Assembly: GCA_020247005.1 (NCBI GenBank) | Contig: JADCJN010000065.1 | Span: 1 to 64,000 of the forward strand | Direction of reading: 5' to 3' | Source: Silvanigrellales bacterium | Lineage (GTDB): Bacteria > Bdellovibrionota_B > Oligoflexia > Silvanigrellales > Silvanigrellaceae | Length of the DNA stretch: 64,000 nt | Part shown: positions 26,339 to 37,244 of the stretch, in pieces | How positions within the stretch are numbered: position 1 is the stretch's first letter | How the letters are laid out: each line of letters begins with the position of its first letter | Notes under the pieces: model-generated | Database searches by the model: none | Seen by the model: the letters and a program-made list of their open reading frames with translations, nothing else | What the model was told of the DNA's origin: nothing | Position numbers and translations under genes: made by a program

Positions 26339-28222
26339 ATGCGTGTGCATGTCTGGGTTCCCTTGGCGCTAGGCGTCTGGGCAACGTCTTTGTGCCTGGG
26401 CTGTGACGCGAAGATAGCTGCTCGCGACCCAGAGGCCGTGCGACGTTACGATGAACGAGCGGATGCGGCACGAACACCTTGGGTGTTCCCGAGTCCAGAC
26501 GATCCTCCTGGCGAAACAACTCGGCCGGGCTCCCTTCCTCCAACGCGGCCTACGGTCGCCACATCGGGGCAAACACCACTCCCAAACACCACGGCAGACG
26601 CAGCGACTCCCGAGCCGTCGTCCACGCCCACGCCCGAACCAACAGCCCAACCCGTTGGAACACCCACCCTCACAAGCGTCCTTGAGGTCACGCCACCCGA
26701 ACCGAAAACTTACCGCATAGGCGACGACGTCACCGCGCTCGTGAGGTTCGATAAGGCTGTGGTGTGGACAGGGGTTCCGATGCTGGAATACCGGGAAGGG
26801 ACGACCACCTTTGCGTTCGAGCCCATTCTGGGACTGGGAAGCGACTCACATGTGTTCCGTTACACGGTGAAGCCGGGAGACGTGGCTTCAGCACTCATCT
26901 TGACCTCGAGCTTCAATCTTTCCGATGGCACTTTTCAAGAACGCAACGGGGGCGAGGTGGTGAACGCACTGCCTGTGGCCACTCCAACGGCTCCCCTCAC
27001 AGGCGTCACCTTCGACGGCAGGCAAGAAAAGGCTGTGAGTGTAACGTTGCCAGCGAACGGAACGTACGTCGACCACTTCGATGTGCTCGTGCAGTTTCCG
27101 AACGCCGTTACACTGAAAGGCTCTCCTTTTCTCGAGATTTTGGTCGACACGAAACCCCCTTCTTCTGCCGGAACCCTGAAGCGCGCCCCGGCCATCAAGG
27201 CCGAGGGGAACCTTGTGACCTTTCGTTATCTCGTAGAGGCCGACGACGAAGACCTGTCCGACGGTGTGACGTTTTTACGTTCGCTACAACCGGGTTCACA
27301 GAACTCAACCCTCGACGTCGTGTTGGGCGCCAACGGAAATCCCGTCGCCGATTCCCTTGCAGAGGCTTCTTTCACGAGGGGCAGCCTCGTGAAAGTCGGA
27401 AAGGAACTTCCGACGTCCACTCTGTACGCGCATTTTCGGGCCGAGCAAGGACGCCTCTTTGCGGCGCCCGACGCGAACGCGGCGGGATGCAATGCCTCTA
27501 CTGCGCTCGCATGGGGCTCAAACGCTCCCGTGGGCTGTTGGCAAGACGCTTCTGGCCGAGCTCCGTTCCTCGTCTCCGAAGGACCAACAACAGGCCTGTC
27601 GAGCACCACACCTGACAAACGCCCTCTTCTCGAATCCCCCGCTTCGGCACCCTTTCCAACGGCCGCCCTTGCATTTCCGAGCTCCGGACTGCAACCCGAT
27701 GGCGAACGCCATCTCCGATTCCCCAATCAAGGCGCTCCCTTCCTCACCACCGGAGCCCCTCGATTCGTCGCACTCGCATTTCAAAATAAGGCAACTGGGA
27801 ACGACGTTCCGCTTCTCTGGTTAGATGCCACACGGGGTGTGTTCCTTTCACCAACCGACAGCCTTGTTCGATTTCTTTCCGATGCGAAGTCGGGCACAGC
27901 GACGGCAACCCTGCCCCTGGGCGAGATCGTTATTCTCGGTCTGGCAGACGATGGCACTCGATCCGCATTGCTGCAGTGGAGCGGCGGACGCGCTGTGCGC
28001 CGCAGCGTGAGCGTTGTGCCAAGCGGCGCAGCCGAAAGCGTGTTCGGTTGGACGTTGGAAAGCCTTCGTTTGGGTGGTCGTCTGGCTTCGGGAACTACGG
28101 CCTTTGACGGTGCAGTGGCGGAATTCCTCGTTTACGGAAACCTGACAGACACCGAGCAATCACGCGTTTTGTGCACGCTTGCGAAACGCCACCTTTTGCA
28201 AACAGGATCTTGTTTCGACTAA
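26339..28222 (+). CDS. Large lipoprotein with two Ig-like repeats and a LamG-like end
   Basis: The 627-residue product starts at an ATG with GAGGAG 9 bases upstream and a lipobox (SLCLGC, Cys about 22). A Pro/Thr-rich stalk (about 65-115) leads to two related beta domains. The first (about 115-220) has YRIGDDVTALVRFDKAVVWTGVP and the second (about 230-350) has FDVLVQFPNAVTLKGSPFLEI, a pattern of surface-protein Ig-like repeats. The C-terminal 240 residues look like a concanavalin/LamG-type fold, with the common closing pattern GAVAEFLVYGNLTDTEQSRVLC. It probably binds sugars or surfaces outside the cell. The upstream 250 bases (26087-26338) hold no other gene I can support. Confidence 0.75.
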   Translation: MRVHVWVPLALGVWATSLCLGCDAKIAARDPEAVRRYDERADAARTPWVFPSPDDPPGETTRPGSLPPTRPTVATSGQTPLPNTTADAATPEPSSTPTPEPTAQPVGTPTLTSVLEVTPPEPKTYRIGDDVTALVRFDKAVVWTGVPMLEYREGTTTFAFEPILGLGSDSHVFRYTVKPGDVASALILTSSFNLSDGTFQERNGGEVVNALPVATPTAPLTGVTFDGRQEKAVSVTLPANGTYVDHFDVLVQFPNAVTLKGSPFLEILVDTKPPSSAGTLKRAPAIKAEGNLVTFRYLVEADDEDLSDGVTFLRSLQPGSQNSTLDVVLGANGNPVADSLAEASFTRGSLVKVGKELPTSTLYAHFRAEQGRLFAAPDANAAGCNASTALAWGSNAPVGCWQDASGRAPFLVSEGPTTGLSSTTPDKRPLLESPASAPFPTAALAFPSSGLQPDGERHLRFPNQGAPFLTTGAPRFVALAFQNKATGNDVPLLWLDATRGVFLSPTDSLVRFLSDAKSGTATATLPLGEIVILGLADDGTRSALLQWSGGRAVRRSVSVVPSGAAESVFGWTLESLRLGGRLASGTTAFDGAVAEFLVYGNLTDTEQSRVLCTLAKRHLLQTGSCFD

Positions 28223-28262
28223 TTTCGGCTCATTTCAACTAAAAGATCGCCAAAAATAGCAT

Positions 28263-29735
28263 CTAAAGAAAAAATCCTGCTCCTAGCCCTAGCAAAGACC
28301 AACTCGTTTCCACGTCTTTTTGGCCAAGAGAGCCCAAACTTTTTTCCGTTCGAAAAGCTTCGTAACGGGAAAAAAGAAAAACATGAAAAACAGGGGTCGA
28401 TTCACTGTTTCCTTCGCTCACAAAGGCGTATCCCCCATTCCCTTCAACACCTAGGTGTCGCAAAATAACCTTGTCGGACGAATATCGGACCGTGCCGAAT
28501 CCAGAACCTCCCACGCGCCAGCTCCCGAAGGACGTGTCGGCACCCGTGCGGAGTCCGTAAATCATGTTTGGCCCGATGGCGACATCCGAGAAAACGGGCG
28601 AGCCGTCTCGCGCCGCGCCAACTTCGAATACCCCCCTGAGCGCAACAACGCCGAGGAGTGGCGTCAGGAAGAACCTCACCCGCGCATCGCGCGGCGAGGA
28701 GAATCGCAGACCCAGAGTTGCGTTCCTCCTCGCATGCGAGCGCACTTGGGGAGCGGAGCCGGCTTTGACATGCGGAAAGAAGTCGAATGCGGCTTCGATC
28801 CCAAGCGAACGCGCAAGCCAAACGCCGCCGTTGCCATGAAGGCTCCACACCTTGGCTGCCAACGCATCATTCGATGTGTCAATCACCTTTCCGGCTGCAA
28901 ACGAGAACCAACCCTTTTCCATTGCAACAGACGACCCGTCCCGTGCGGCTTCCGAAGCGGAATATCCTTTCGACGACGGGGTGGTTCCGGTCTCGAGTCG
29001 AGTCGGCTCATCAACAGTGTCATCGAGAGGATTCTCATCGCGGTGCGCGGGGACGGCAGCGGAGTCTCTCACCGCTTCAGCAGGCTGCATGTTGAGGTCG
29101 TCGAAACCGACGAACTCCTGCGCGCGCAGCTCGTTTCCCTGAGTGACGCCTTTGTCACCAACATCCACAAAAGCACCTGTGACGAGGGAATCGAATCGCT
29201 GGCCATTGGCAGAAAGAACGAGCGCGGAAACTCCCGCAGACACCGTCAGCAACGTCACACGACCTCGACGAACCTCCACTCCAGAGGGAGCATCCTGCAA
29301 CTCCACAAGGCTCCCCGGGTGCACAAGCACCATGTCGCCTGTAGGAAAGAGGAGTTCCATGGACGCGTCGCCGGGTGTTTCAAGAGAGTCGCCGTCGTAA
29401 AGAGGAAGCCCCAGCTCGAGCTTTATCACGCGCGTTCGCCGGCCATTGTAAATGGCGTCCTGGGTCAGTCGCTTGGGCTTCAAACCAGCGCCCTTCTCCC
29501 ACTTCGCTTCGTGAAGAAAAGGCATGCCATTGTACTGGGAAACACTGGCCATGGGTTCTGCCACGGGGACCGCAGGAGCCGTAGGTTTAGCAGAGGCGCG
29601 TGTGCCAGAACGTACGGCCGCGAAGGCTGTAAAGGGCCCCACAGCGCCAGAGGTCGCACCGAGTGCGACAAAGTAAGTCACGGAACCCACGCCAGCCCCG
29701 AGAAGACGTCGGCATAGACCGGGTGCACGAGCCAT
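28263..29735 (-). CDS. FecR-domain protein fused to an outer-membrane-type barrel
   Basis: The 490-residue protein starts at an ATG closely preceded by GAGGAGG and has a signal peptide. Residues about 90-190 match a FecR domain (GLPLYDGDSLETPGDASMEL, FPTGDMVLVHPGSLVEL, VEVRRGRVTLLTV). A low-complexity linker follows, and the last 200 residues alternate hydrophobic and polar residues and end in Phe-Phe-Leu, as in outer-membrane beta-barrels. FecR domains usually pass signals to extracytoplasmic sigma factors, but no sigma factor gene is next to it. Standalone FecR domains may instead bind periplasmic or surface ligands. It is convergent with the large lipoprotein. Confidence 0.75.
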   Translation of the reverse strand: MARAPGLCRRLLGAGVGSVTYFVALGATSGAVGPFTAFAAVRSGTRASAKPTAPAVPVAEPMASVSQYNGMPFLHEAKWEKGAGLKPKRLTQDAIYNGRRTRVIKLELGLPLYDGDSLETPGDASMELLFPTGDMVLVHPGSLVELQDAPSGVEVRRGRVTLLTVSAGVSALVLSANGQRFDSLVTGAFVDVGDKGVTQGNELRAQEFVGFDDLNMQPAEAVRDSAAVPAHRDENPLDDTVDEPTRLETGTTPSSKGYSASEAARDGSSVAMEKGWFSFAAGKVIDTSNDALAAKVWSLHGNGGVWLARSLGIEAAFDFFPHVKAGSAPQVRSHARRNATLGLRFSSPRDARVRFFLTPLLGVVALRGVFEVGAARDGSPVFSDVAIGPNMIYGLRTGADTSFGSWRVGGSGFGTVRYSSDKVILRHLGVEGNGGYAFVSEGNSESTPVFHVFLFSRYEAFRTEKSLGSLGQKDVETSWSLLGLGAGFFL

Positions 29736-29842
29736 GGCGCCTCCTCGTTGCCCCACGCCAAAGGGGGCGTCCGCCTATTCTAGAGAACAACGGGACGTTG
29801 AAGACGCATTGGCGTCATTCTGCCGGCGGGCGAGCAGCAGGT

Positions 29843-30259
29843 TCAGGCAGGACCAGGCCACAGGGTGAGAATGGTGCTGGCCACCAGCGTTCCCAGAAGA
29901 GGGTAACAGGCGTTGATAAGCACAAGCTTCCACGGCTGTCGTCCGAAAATAGCTTCAGGAGCGCGCGCAGCGACATAAATGCCAAACCAAAGCAGGGTTG
30001 CGACACCCCAAGCTCCACGCAAGGAAGTCGTTTGGACGTAGTCGAGGACTTCCGCAAGCACAAAGACGTTCAACAGGGCGCAAACGAAAGTAAAGGCGTA
30101 TGGGCCAAATTTTGGGGCTGCCGCAACGTCTTGAGCCGAAAGGCCCGAGAGCCTCATCCAGGCCCTCCCAAACAGAAGAGGGGAATAGGTGAGGGCCCCC
30201 ATGCCAAAATAGGCCAAAGAAGCCACGAGCAAGGCGACATAATCCAGATTCAGATTCAT
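29843..30259 (-). CDS. DUF1761-type small membrane protein
   Basis: The 138-residue protein has four predicted membrane helices. The first two contain the DUF1761 signature: YFGMGALTYSPLLFGRAWMRLSG, a Tyr-Ser-Pro-x-x-Phe-Gly block followed by Trp-Met. It ends ILTLWPGPA. The function of the family is unknown. The ATG at 30259 was chosen for homology; its ribosome site is weak and the frame stays open upstream to 30496. About 180 bases without a recognised gene separate it from meaB. Confidence 0.75.
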   Translation of the reverse strand: MNLNLDYVALLVASLAYFGMGALTYSPLLFGRAWMRLSGLSAQDVAAAPKFGPYAFTFVCALLNVFVLAEVLDYVQTTSLRGAWGVATLLWFGIYVAARAPEAIFGRQPWKLVLINACYPLLGTLVASTILTLWPGPA

Positions 30260-30440
30260 TTCCCAAGCCACCCGACACCCCCGTTCTGAGGCAAACAAAA
30301 CGCTCGACGCCCGAAAGGAATGGCGCGGACTCAAAGCCACCCCACGTCTTCGGCAGAGACGCCAGAATACAGGCATCTGAAAATCCTGTCGCCCCCAACA
30401 GACCAAGGAAGGAACTGAAGTTTTTGCGTCGCAAGCTTTC

Positions 30441-31448
30441 TTAAGCTTCACTGCTTCCGGGAGCGCTGAACACTTCCAAGAGGCGCTTCGCAGCAAGAGT
30501 GGGCGTGACGCGCCCCGCAGCGACGTCCGCTTCCAGGCCCTCCCGAGCCGCTCTTACGGCTGCCGAGGAATAAAGGGAACCCAGGAGGGTGTCTTCCACC
30601 AGATCCCACGTCCACCGTATCGCCTGTTGTGCGCGTTTCTTTGCCAGCAGACCTGAGCGTTCCATGTGAATGCGATGCTCTTTGACGAGCGCCCAAAGTT
30701 CGGGAAGACCTTGACCGCCAAGACCGCTGCATTTCAACACGCGCGGGGTCCACACGGCGTCGTGTCCGCGCACGATGCGGAGCGCAGCGCCATAATCGCC
30801 CAAGGCGCGCGTGACGACTTCTGGTCGTTCTTCATCGCATTTGTTGACGGCCACGGCGTCGGCGAGTTCCAAAATGCCACGCTTGATGCCCTGCAGCTCG
30901 TCGCCTGCCGTTGCAAGCATGAGCACAAGAAAAAAGTCGACCATACCGGCCACTGCTGTTTCCGATTGTCCGACACCCACCGTTTCCACCACAACGACAT
31001 CGAAGCCCGCAGCTTCACACAACAGCATGGCTTCGCGGGTGTGCCGCGCCACCCCACCGAGACTTCCTGCCGTGGGCGATGGTCGAATGAAGGCTCGGGC
31101 ATCCATCGAAAGTTTTGCCATGCGGGTTTTGTCGCCAAGAATGCTGCCGCCCGTGCGTGCGCTCGAGGGGTCGATGGCAAGAACGGCCACACGGTGCCCT
31201 TCTTCCAGAAGCATCCACCCAAAGCTCTCAATGAACGTAGACTTGCCCACTCCCGGCACACCCGAAATTCCCAAGCGGGTGGCGTTGCCCGTGCGGCTGA
31301 GGACACGCAAAAGCACCTCCTGCGCCAAGGCCTCATGAGCTGGCACTGTGCTTTCCACCAGGGTGATAGCGCGCGCGAGCAACGCGCGATCGCCAGCAAG
31401 AACTCCGTCGACATAGGTGTCGGCATCGAGAACGACTTGCCGTCTCAC
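30441..31448 (-). CDS. meaB: MeaB/ArgK-type GTPase, methylmalonyl-CoA mutase chaperone
   Basis: The 335-residue G3E GTPase has Walker A GVPGVGKS (63-70), the [20 protein letters not shown] block typical of MeaB, and NKCD for guanine binding. MeaB protects and reactivates adenosylcobalamin-dependent methylmalonyl-CoA mutase and gates cofactor loading. The GTG start overlaps the mutB stop (GTGA), so it is translated with the mutase. The human counterpart is MMAA. Length and motifs are complete. Confidence 0.95.
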   Translation of the reverse strand: MRRQVVLDADTYVDGVLAGDRALLARAITLVESTVPAHEALAQEVLLRVLSRTGNATRLGISGVPGVGKSTFIESFGWMLLEEGHRVAVLAIDPSSARTGGSILGDKTRMAKLSMDARAFIRPSPTAGSLGGVARHTREAMLLCEAAGFDVVVVETVGVGQSETAVAGMVDFFLVLMLATAGDELQGIKRGILELADAVAVNKCDEERPEVVTRALGDYGAALRIVRGHDAVWTPRVLKCSGLGGQGLPELWALVKEHRIHMERSGLLAKKRAQQAIRWTWDLVEDTLLGSLYSSAAVRAAREGLEADVAAGRVTPTLAAKRLLEVFSAPGSSEA

Positions 31449-33655
31449 GTGCCCGCCTCAACGGCGTCAAGCAATGCGGAAGCGGCGTCTGCAATCACGG
31501 TTCCAGGGCCGAAGATAGCCGCAGCGCCCGCAGCACGGAGCGCTGGGTAGTCTTGGGGGGGAACCACGCCGCCGACAACCACCACAATGTCGCCGCGTCC
31601 CAGCTTCGCAAGTGCGTCGCGCAGCTCTGGCACCAAAGTCAGGTGACCGGCTGCGAGCGAGCTGATGCCAACGACGTGGACATCGTTTTCCACAGCCTGC
31701 CTGGCCGTTTCCTCGGGAGTCTGGAACAAAGGCCCGATGTCGACATCGAAACCCAGATCCGCAAAAGAAGTGGCAATCACCTTTTGGCCACGGTCGTGTC
31801 CATCTTGCCCCATTTTGGCAACCAATATACGCGGACGGCGCCCTTCTCGTTCCTCAAAGGCACGAACCCGTTCCATGACTTTGTCCAGGTTCACAGTGTT
31901 TCCTTTTCCTGCCACCGCTTCCGAACGGTAGACGCCCGACACGCTCCGAATAATGGCCTGATGCCGACCATACACCTTCTCGAGAGCAAAGGAGATTTCG
32001 CCGACCGTTGCATGGGCACGCGCCGCGACAATAGCAAGTTCGAGGAGGTTGCCGTTGCCCTCCGCCGCCGCTTTCGTCAGAGCTTCCAGCGAGGAGTCTA
32101 CGGCCTCTGCATCGCGCCCTTCCCTTAACACTTTCAGTCGGGCCAATTGAGCGGCTCGCACGCCGGCATTGTCGACCCTCAAAACATCGAGAGGTGTTTC
32201 GTTTTTGAGGCGAAATTTGTTGACGCCGACAATGGTCTGCTGCCCCGAATCGATGCGCGCTTGGGTGCGCGCGGCAGCTTCCTCGATCCTCATTTTCGGA
32301 ATCCCGCTTTCAATGGCCTTCGCCATGCCTCCCAGGGCTTCAACCTCTTCAATGCGTTCCCAGGCTTTGCGCGCGAGTTCGGCCGTTAGAGACTCCACGA
32401 AGTAACTGCCGCCCCAGGGGTCTACGACCTTCGTCGTGCCCGACTCCATTTGAAGAAACAGCTGGGTATTCCGCGCAATGCGGGCTGAAAAATCGGTGGG
32501 GAGCGCGAGCGCTTCGTCGAGCGAATTTGTATGCAAAGACTGCGTGTGACCTTGCGTGGCGGCCATGGCTTCCACGCAGGTGCGTGCCACGTTGTTGAAC
32601 ACGTCTTGCGCGGTCAGGCTCCACCCCGAAGTCTGGCAGTGGGTGCGCAAAGACAATGACCGAGGATCCTTGGGTTGAAACCCCGCCACAAGCTTCGCCC
32701 ACAAGAGACGAGCTGCCCTGAGCTTTGCAATTTCCATGAACGAATTCATGCCAATGGCGAAGAAAAACGACAGGCGAGGCGCGAACGCATCGACACCAAG
32801 ACCCGCCTTCAAACCGGTGCGCAGATACTCCACGCCGTCGGCAAGCGTGTACCCCAGTTCAATGTCTGCCGTCGCCCCGGCCTCTTGCATGTGATAGCCG
32901 GAAATAGAAATGCTGTTGAACCTGGGCATATATTTCGAAGTGTAGGAAAAAATGTCCGCAATAATCCGCATGGAAGGCGCCGGAGGATAAATATAGGTAT
33001 TGCGGACCATGAATTCCTTGAGGATGTCGTTTTGAATTGTGCCTGTCAGGAACTCTGGCTTCACGCCTTGGCGCTCCGCGGCGACGACATAAAGTGCCAT
33101 GATAGGAAGGACGGCCCCATTCATGGTCATCGACACGCTCATCTGGTTGAGCGGGATGCCGTCGAAGAGAATGTTCATGTCGAGCAGGGAATCAATGGCC
33201 ACTCCGGCCATGCCGACATCGCCCGACACCCTCGGGTGGTCGGAATCGTAACCGCGATGGGTGGCGAGGTCGAAGGCAATCGACAAACCCTTTTGTCCGG
33301 CCGCCAGATTCCGGCGGTAAAAGGCATTGCTCTCTTCCGCCGTGGAAAAGCCCGCGTACTGGCGAACCGTCCATGGCTGAAGCGCATACATGGTGGGGTA
33401 GGGGCCTCTTAGGAAAGGGGCATACCCTGGAAGCGAATCAACGTGCGGGTAGAGGTCTCTGTTGGCTGACGTGTAGTGCGCGCGAAGATCGATGCCCTCC
33501 GGAGTGCTCGCCGACACCGGCACAGGGTCGCTGGAAGCCCGCACCGAGGCGTTCAGAGAAGGCGAGTCACTTTTGCGTGCATTCCAACCCAACGTGCTGA
33601 AGTCGGGGAGCGCGGGAAAAGTGCCAGCAGGAGACTCTTGAGTCGGTTTCGTCAT
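31445..33655 (-). CDS. mutB: Methylmalonyl-CoA mutase, large catalytic subunit
   Basis: This adenosylcobalamin enzyme interconverts methylmalonyl-CoA and succinyl-CoA in propionate and odd-chain metabolism. The 736-residue protein has the TIM barrel ([64 protein letters not shown]) and the C-terminal B12-binding domain with the cobalt-ligand motif DGHDRG in [16 protein letters not shown]. The first 65 residues are variable. The ATG at 33655 overlaps the mutA stop (TGATG); a GTG one codon up is also open. It is flanked by mutA and meaB. Confidence 0.97.
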   Translation of the reverse strand: MTKPTQESPAGTFPALPDFSTLGWNARKSDSPSLNASVRASSDPVPVSASTPEGIDLRAHYTSANRDLYPHVDSLPGYAPFLRGPYPTMYALQPWTVRQYAGFSTAEESNAFYRRNLAAGQKGLSIAFDLATHRGYDSDHPRVSGDVGMAGVAIDSLLDMNILFDGIPLNQMSVSMTMNGAVLPIMALYVVAAERQGVKPEFLTGTIQNDILKEFMVRNTYIYPPAPSMRIIADIFSYTSKYMPRFNSISISGYHMQEAGATADIELGYTLADGVEYLRTGLKAGLGVDAFAPRLSFFFAIGMNSFMEIAKLRAARLLWAKLVAGFQPKDPRSLSLRTHCQTSGWSLTAQDVFNNVARTCVEAMAATQGHTQSLHTNSLDEALALPTDFSARIARNTQLFLQMESGTTKVVDPWGGSYFVESLTAELARKAWERIEEVEALGGMAKAIESGIPKMRIEEAAARTQARIDSGQQTIVGVNKFRLKNETPLDVLRVDNAGVRAAQLARLKVLREGRDAEAVDSSLEALTKAAAEGNGNLLELAIVAARAHATVGEISFALEKVYGRHQAIIRSVSGVYRSEAVAGKGNTVNLDKVMERVRAFEEREGRRPRILVAKMGQDGHDRGQKVIATSFADLGFDVDIGPLFQTPEETARQAVENDVHVVGISSLAAGHLTLVPELRDALAKLGRGDIVVVVGGVVPPQDYPALRAAGAAAIFGPGTVIADAASALLDAVEAGT

Positions 33656-35697
33656 CACGCGTTCTCCCCGAAGCTCTGCAAAAGGGAACGCAAGAGCGCA
33701 TGCGCATCACAGCCCACGTGCGCAAACGCATTGACACCCGCGGTTCGCCAAGCAGATTCGTTTACGCCGGGTTGACCTGCAACCCAAACCTCATGCGCTC
33801 CCGCCGCTTTGAAAGCCGCGGTGAACTCAGGAAGACACACTTCGTAGAGGTCATCGGTTGAAACGAGGACGACGGTTGTGGCACCACTCTTTCGAAACAT
33901 GTCGACGTTTTCCGTCAAGGTTCGGCTGGCATCCCCAACAATGGTTTCAACGCCCGCGGCGGCAAAAAGATTTTTCACCCACCCCAGGCGTGCCGCCCAA
34001 GAGGCTGGCGCTCCGTAAACGGCAACAAAAACATGCGGTGTGCGCCCCTGAGACTTTCTCACTTGCAGCGACACATCCCGCAAGCGTTCAAAGGGGTCTC
34101 CAAGGAATCGTTTTGGAAAACGCCCCGGCAAAGAGGGTGTCTTCAAGGAAACAGCGCGCGCGAACCCTAGTTTTCTTTCCCAGTTCCCTAAAAAATCTTC
34201 GACGTCGAAAGGAAGATCAGACTCCGGAGGGGTTTCGGCAGCGAGAGGGAATTCACTGACTCCCAACACAGGCTCACGCCTGCGGTGGAGGGCCTTTTTG
34301 CGAGACTCCCACACGGCATCGACCTGGGCCTGAACGTCCCCTTTCTGAAGCACGGCCAAGAGGCCGCCTTTGGCTTCCCACTCACGAAACAAAGTCCACG
34401 CAGCCTCCGCCAGTTCCTCGGTGCGTCGCTCCACGTACCAAGACCCACCTGCGGCATCGGCCACAAGCCCTGCTCCCGCCTCTTCCGCAAGAATGACCTG
34501 AATATTGCGAGCAAGCCTGTGGCCAAATCGAGTGCTTCCGGCAACCCGAATGTCGAAGGGAAGGGTCAGAATTTTTGTCGCGCCCCCCAGCACGGCTGCG
34601 AAGGTCTGTTCCGTTGAACGAAGAAGATTCACATAGGGTTCGTAACGCGTGACAGTGAGCTCACTGGTGCTCGCGGAAAGCAGCGTGTTTTGAGCGAAAG
34701 ACGAAAGACCCACCGCCTCAAACACTTTTCCAAGGCAGGTTCTGAGGGCTCTCAGTTTTGCGATTTCAGTGAAAAAGTCGCTGGCAATGGCAACACGGAA
34801 CTCCGTGGAGCGCAAAGTCTGAGCCCTGTCCATGCCCATGGCTTCGGACGCACGGAGCAGAGCGACAAAAGCACTCAAAAGCATCGCCATTTCTTGGACG
34901 ACTGTTCCGCCTGCCCCATGAAGCGCTTCGGAACTCAATAAAAAGGGCCGCGCACCGAGGGGGCTCGACGAGTTCGGAAGACGTCTTCCCAAAACCTCGA
35001 CCGCCGAATGGAATTGCGCAGTGCCGAAGAAACACACGCTCACCAAGTCGCCCTGCACGAAGAGTCCAGACGTCCCTTCGTTCAAGGACGCCCCTGCATT
35101 TTGTTTCGCCACAAGTGCATTGCGAAGCTCGAGCGCCCACCCCAAAGTCGACGCGGGGTCTTTCCCAAGCTGGGGGCACAGCGCGACAGGAGCGAGTTCC
35201 CAGTGAACACCGCGCAGAGCGATTTCGAGATCCTGTTCCGACTCGAGCCACAGGGCTCCCGCCCCGTCAGGACGCAAGCCCTCGGCGAGGGCCTCGCTCG
35301 CGCGCACAAGGGGAAATTCGAGCGTTTGCACCCCGCCTTCAACATTTTCGAGTGCCAAGGTGTTTGAGGTGTCGAGGCAAGGGTGAGACACGCGTGCGCC
35401 CAAGGCCCACCCGCTCCCGCCGCCCCTCAAGCTGAATTCGGGAAAGGGTTCAGGTTGCGGGAACCCGCGCGTGTAGGGCCACTCACCCGGCCCTGCGGGC
35501 ACCTTTTCTTTCGCTCCCGCAGAGGCAAGGGCGTCTTGGCGGGTGTAGAGCGGCTGAATGTGCAAGCCTTCCAGAGTGCGGACGACAAGCTTTTTTTCAA
35601 AAGTCTCGCCTTTCAGCGCCTTGGCAACACCCTTTTTCCACTCCTCGATACTCACGGGGGGAAACGCACGCTCGATGTCTTCGAACAAGTTCGACAT
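33655..35697 (-). CDS. mutA: Methylmalonyl-CoA mutase, small non-catalytic subunit
   Basis: The 680-residue protein is homologous to the large subunit but diverged. It keeps the barrel shape ([35 protein letters not shown]) and a C-terminal Rossmann-like domain in which the DxHxxG cobalamin motif is lost ([19 protein letters not shown]). Heterodimeric mutases with a degenerate MutA are common. The ATG at 35697 ([12 protein letters not shown]) fits the family; a weak GGAAAGG precedes it. It is the first gene of mutA-mutB-meaB. No methylmalonyl-CoA epimerase or propionyl-CoA carboxylase gene is in the window. Confidence 0.95.
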   Translation of the reverse strand: MSNLFEDIERAFPPVSIEEWKKGVAKALKGETFEKKLVVRTLEGLHIQPLYTRQDALASAGAKEKVPAGPGEWPYTRGFPQPEPFPEFSLRGGGSGWALGARVSHPCLDTSNTLALENVEGGVQTLEFPLVRASEALAEGLRPDGAGALWLESEQDLEIALRGVHWELAPVALCPQLGKDPASTLGWALELRNALVAKQNAGASLNEGTSGLFVQGDLVSVCFFGTAQFHSAVEVLGRRLPNSSSPLGARPFLLSSEALHGAGGTVVQEMAMLLSAFVALLRASEAMGMDRAQTLRSTEFRVAIASDFFTEIAKLRALRTCLGKVFEAVGLSSFAQNTLLSASTSELTVTRYEPYVNLLRSTEQTFAAVLGGATKILTLPFDIRVAGSTRFGHRLARNIQVILAEEAGAGLVADAAGGSWYVERRTEELAEAAWTLFREWEAKGGLLAVLQKGDVQAQVDAVWESRKKALHRRREPVLGVSEFPLAAETPPESDLPFDVEDFLGNWERKLGFARAVSLKTPSLPGRFPKRFLGDPFERLRDVSLQVRKSQGRTPHVFVAVYGAPASWAARLGWVKNLFAAAGVETIVGDASRTLTENVDMFRKSGATTVVLVSTDDLYEVCLPEFTAAFKAAGAHEVWVAGQPGVNESAWRTAGVNAFAHVGCDAHALLRSLLQSFGENA

Positions 35698-35863
35698 AGG
35701 GGCCCTTTCCGGCGAATCAACTAGCCCCTTCATCCCAATGCGAGGCCAGGGCGTCAAGCGCCCCCCGAAAGGGCTGCAAATCGCACCGTCGCCGATTCAA
35801 TGGGGAACCACCTCGGGCCGATACCTCCGACTCTGAGACCTCCCACGTCAAAGGAGCCGGCCC

Positions 35864-37231
35864 ATGAAATTGCTTCCCACTGTTGTGCTTTCGGTCACCG
35901 CCGCAGTCACGTTGTCGTCCGCTTGTGTTCAAAAATCTTCGAAGAGCGCAGCGAAGGCGACCGAAACCATGCCGGCTGCTCAAGGGGACGCCATGGTCCT
36001 TCAAGGTGACGTGTCGGAGTGCGCCAAGCTCGCCCTCGACCCGGCCGACAAACGCGACTTTGTGTTCAACGCCCGTCTGCGGACCGGAAAACACAAAGGC
36101 GAGTGCATCAAAAACGACATCCACCGGCCTATTCTTCCTCTCGACGAGGCAGACGTCGTCAAACACGTGCCCGAGTGGCAATCGGCAAATCCCGGCGACT
36201 ATGCGCTCGTCGCCAATGTGTCTCACATCGATCCGGCGCAGTTCGACTGGTCGAAACCAGAAGAGTCGGCAAGGCAGCAATTCTGGTTCGCCAAAATCCC
36301 TCTTGGAAAAGTGAAAGACACCTATTTTCAACTCGAGCATTTCCCCTCCCTCTCTCAGCAGCAAGTTGACGGCATTCTTGCGAAAGTCCCCAACATCTTT
36401 AATCTCCGTGGAAAAGGCTCGCAGTTTTTCAAAGTCGTGAACGATCACATGGCCGGACACACGCAAATGCGTGTGGAGTTCAACGAAGACGTGGAACTCG
36501 TGAGCCAGTTTACGGGAACAAAAAGCACCACTCGCAATTTGATTTTCACTGTGGAAGCCGTTGGCCAGAACAATTACATGTTCGATATTTTCGGTGGACT
36601 CCAGCCCAATTTTGTGGCCATGCATCGCGTCACAACCATGGAGCTCAAATTCTACGACATGATGATGGCGCCCGAAGGCGGAAGCCGAAAATACCACATT
36701 GTTGAACAGGTCAAACTGCGGCTGGGCGACAGGAGCGTAGAGGCGTCGGAAGCTGCAAAACAGGCTGTCGTTCCCCTCTTTCTGCACAAAAGCGAAACCA
36801 ACGGCGTGCAGATTAAACACGGCGACGAGCACGACTACATGCAAGCCACTTACAACACCGTGGGGAACAATTGCACGAACGCCATCACCCGACTCATTGA
36901 CACCGCGGTCATTTCGACTGGCGCGTACACGCCTTGGAAAAGGACAGTGGCTTCAGCCATGGCAGGCGTCGACTTTTTCCCCGCCATCGTTCACAACGGA
37001 CTCGAAAATCGAGGCGCCATGAAGCGATCTGCCGGAAGAGGCAGCGAAGTCTACACGCACGTTTCCATGTGCGAAGAGGAAAGCATGAAGCCCATGCGCG
37101 AACGCCTGTTTGAATTCATGAGGGCCGATGCCGCCGCCGGAAAACTCCCCAAAGACCTAGTTGCCGGAAAATGCCCTGAACTCTCGACGAAAAGACCTGG
37201 CATCGTTGATCTCATTTGGGTAGGACGCTGA
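35864..37231 (+). CDS. Lipoprotein with DUF4105-like features
   Basis: The 455-residue protein starts at an ATG with AAAGGAG 8 bases upstream. Its lipobox is LSSAC (Cys 21). Most of the chain is an alpha/beta domain; the segment YNTVGNNCTNAITRLIDTAV resembles the Asn-Cys block of DUF4105/Lnb-N periplasmic domains, which have a papain-like look. The match is partial and no enzyme function can be assigned. Mature-protein cysteines at ECAKL and GECIKN could pair. It is divergent from mutA and convergent with the barrel gene. Confidence 0.65.
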   Translation: MKLLPTVVLSVTAAVTLSSACVQKSSKSAAKATETMPAAQGDAMVLQGDVSECAKLALDPADKRDFVFNARLRTGKHKGECIKNDIHRPILPLDEADVVKHVPEWQSANPGDYALVANVSHIDPAQFDWSKPEESARQQFWFAKIPLGKVKDTYFQLEHFPSLSQQQVDGILAKVPNIFNLRGKGSQFFKVVNDHMAGHTQMRVEFNEDVELVSQFTGTKSTTRNLIFTVEAVGQNNYMFDIFGGLQPNFVAMHRVTTMELKFYDMMMAPEGGSRKYHIVEQVKLRLGDRSVEASEAAKQAVVPLFLHKSETNGVQIKHGDEHDYMQATYNTVGNNCTNAITRLIDTAVISTGAYTPWKRTVASAMAGVDFFPAIVHNGLENRGAMKRSAGRGSEVYTHVSMCEEESMKPMRERLFEFMRADAAAGKLPKDLVAGKCPELSTKRPGIVDLIWVGR

Positions 37232-37244
37232 AGAAAGGGCCCCT

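Noticed and set aside
28455-29717. Plus-strand open frame of 420 codons opposite the FecR-barrel gene
   Set aside because: The minus-strand gene has a signal peptide, FecR domain and strong ribosome site; the plus frame is a GC-bias shadow.
35717-36844. Minus-strand open frame opposite the DUF4105-like lipoprotein
   Set aside because: No ribosome site or recognisable domain; the plus-strand protein has a lipobox and a good start.
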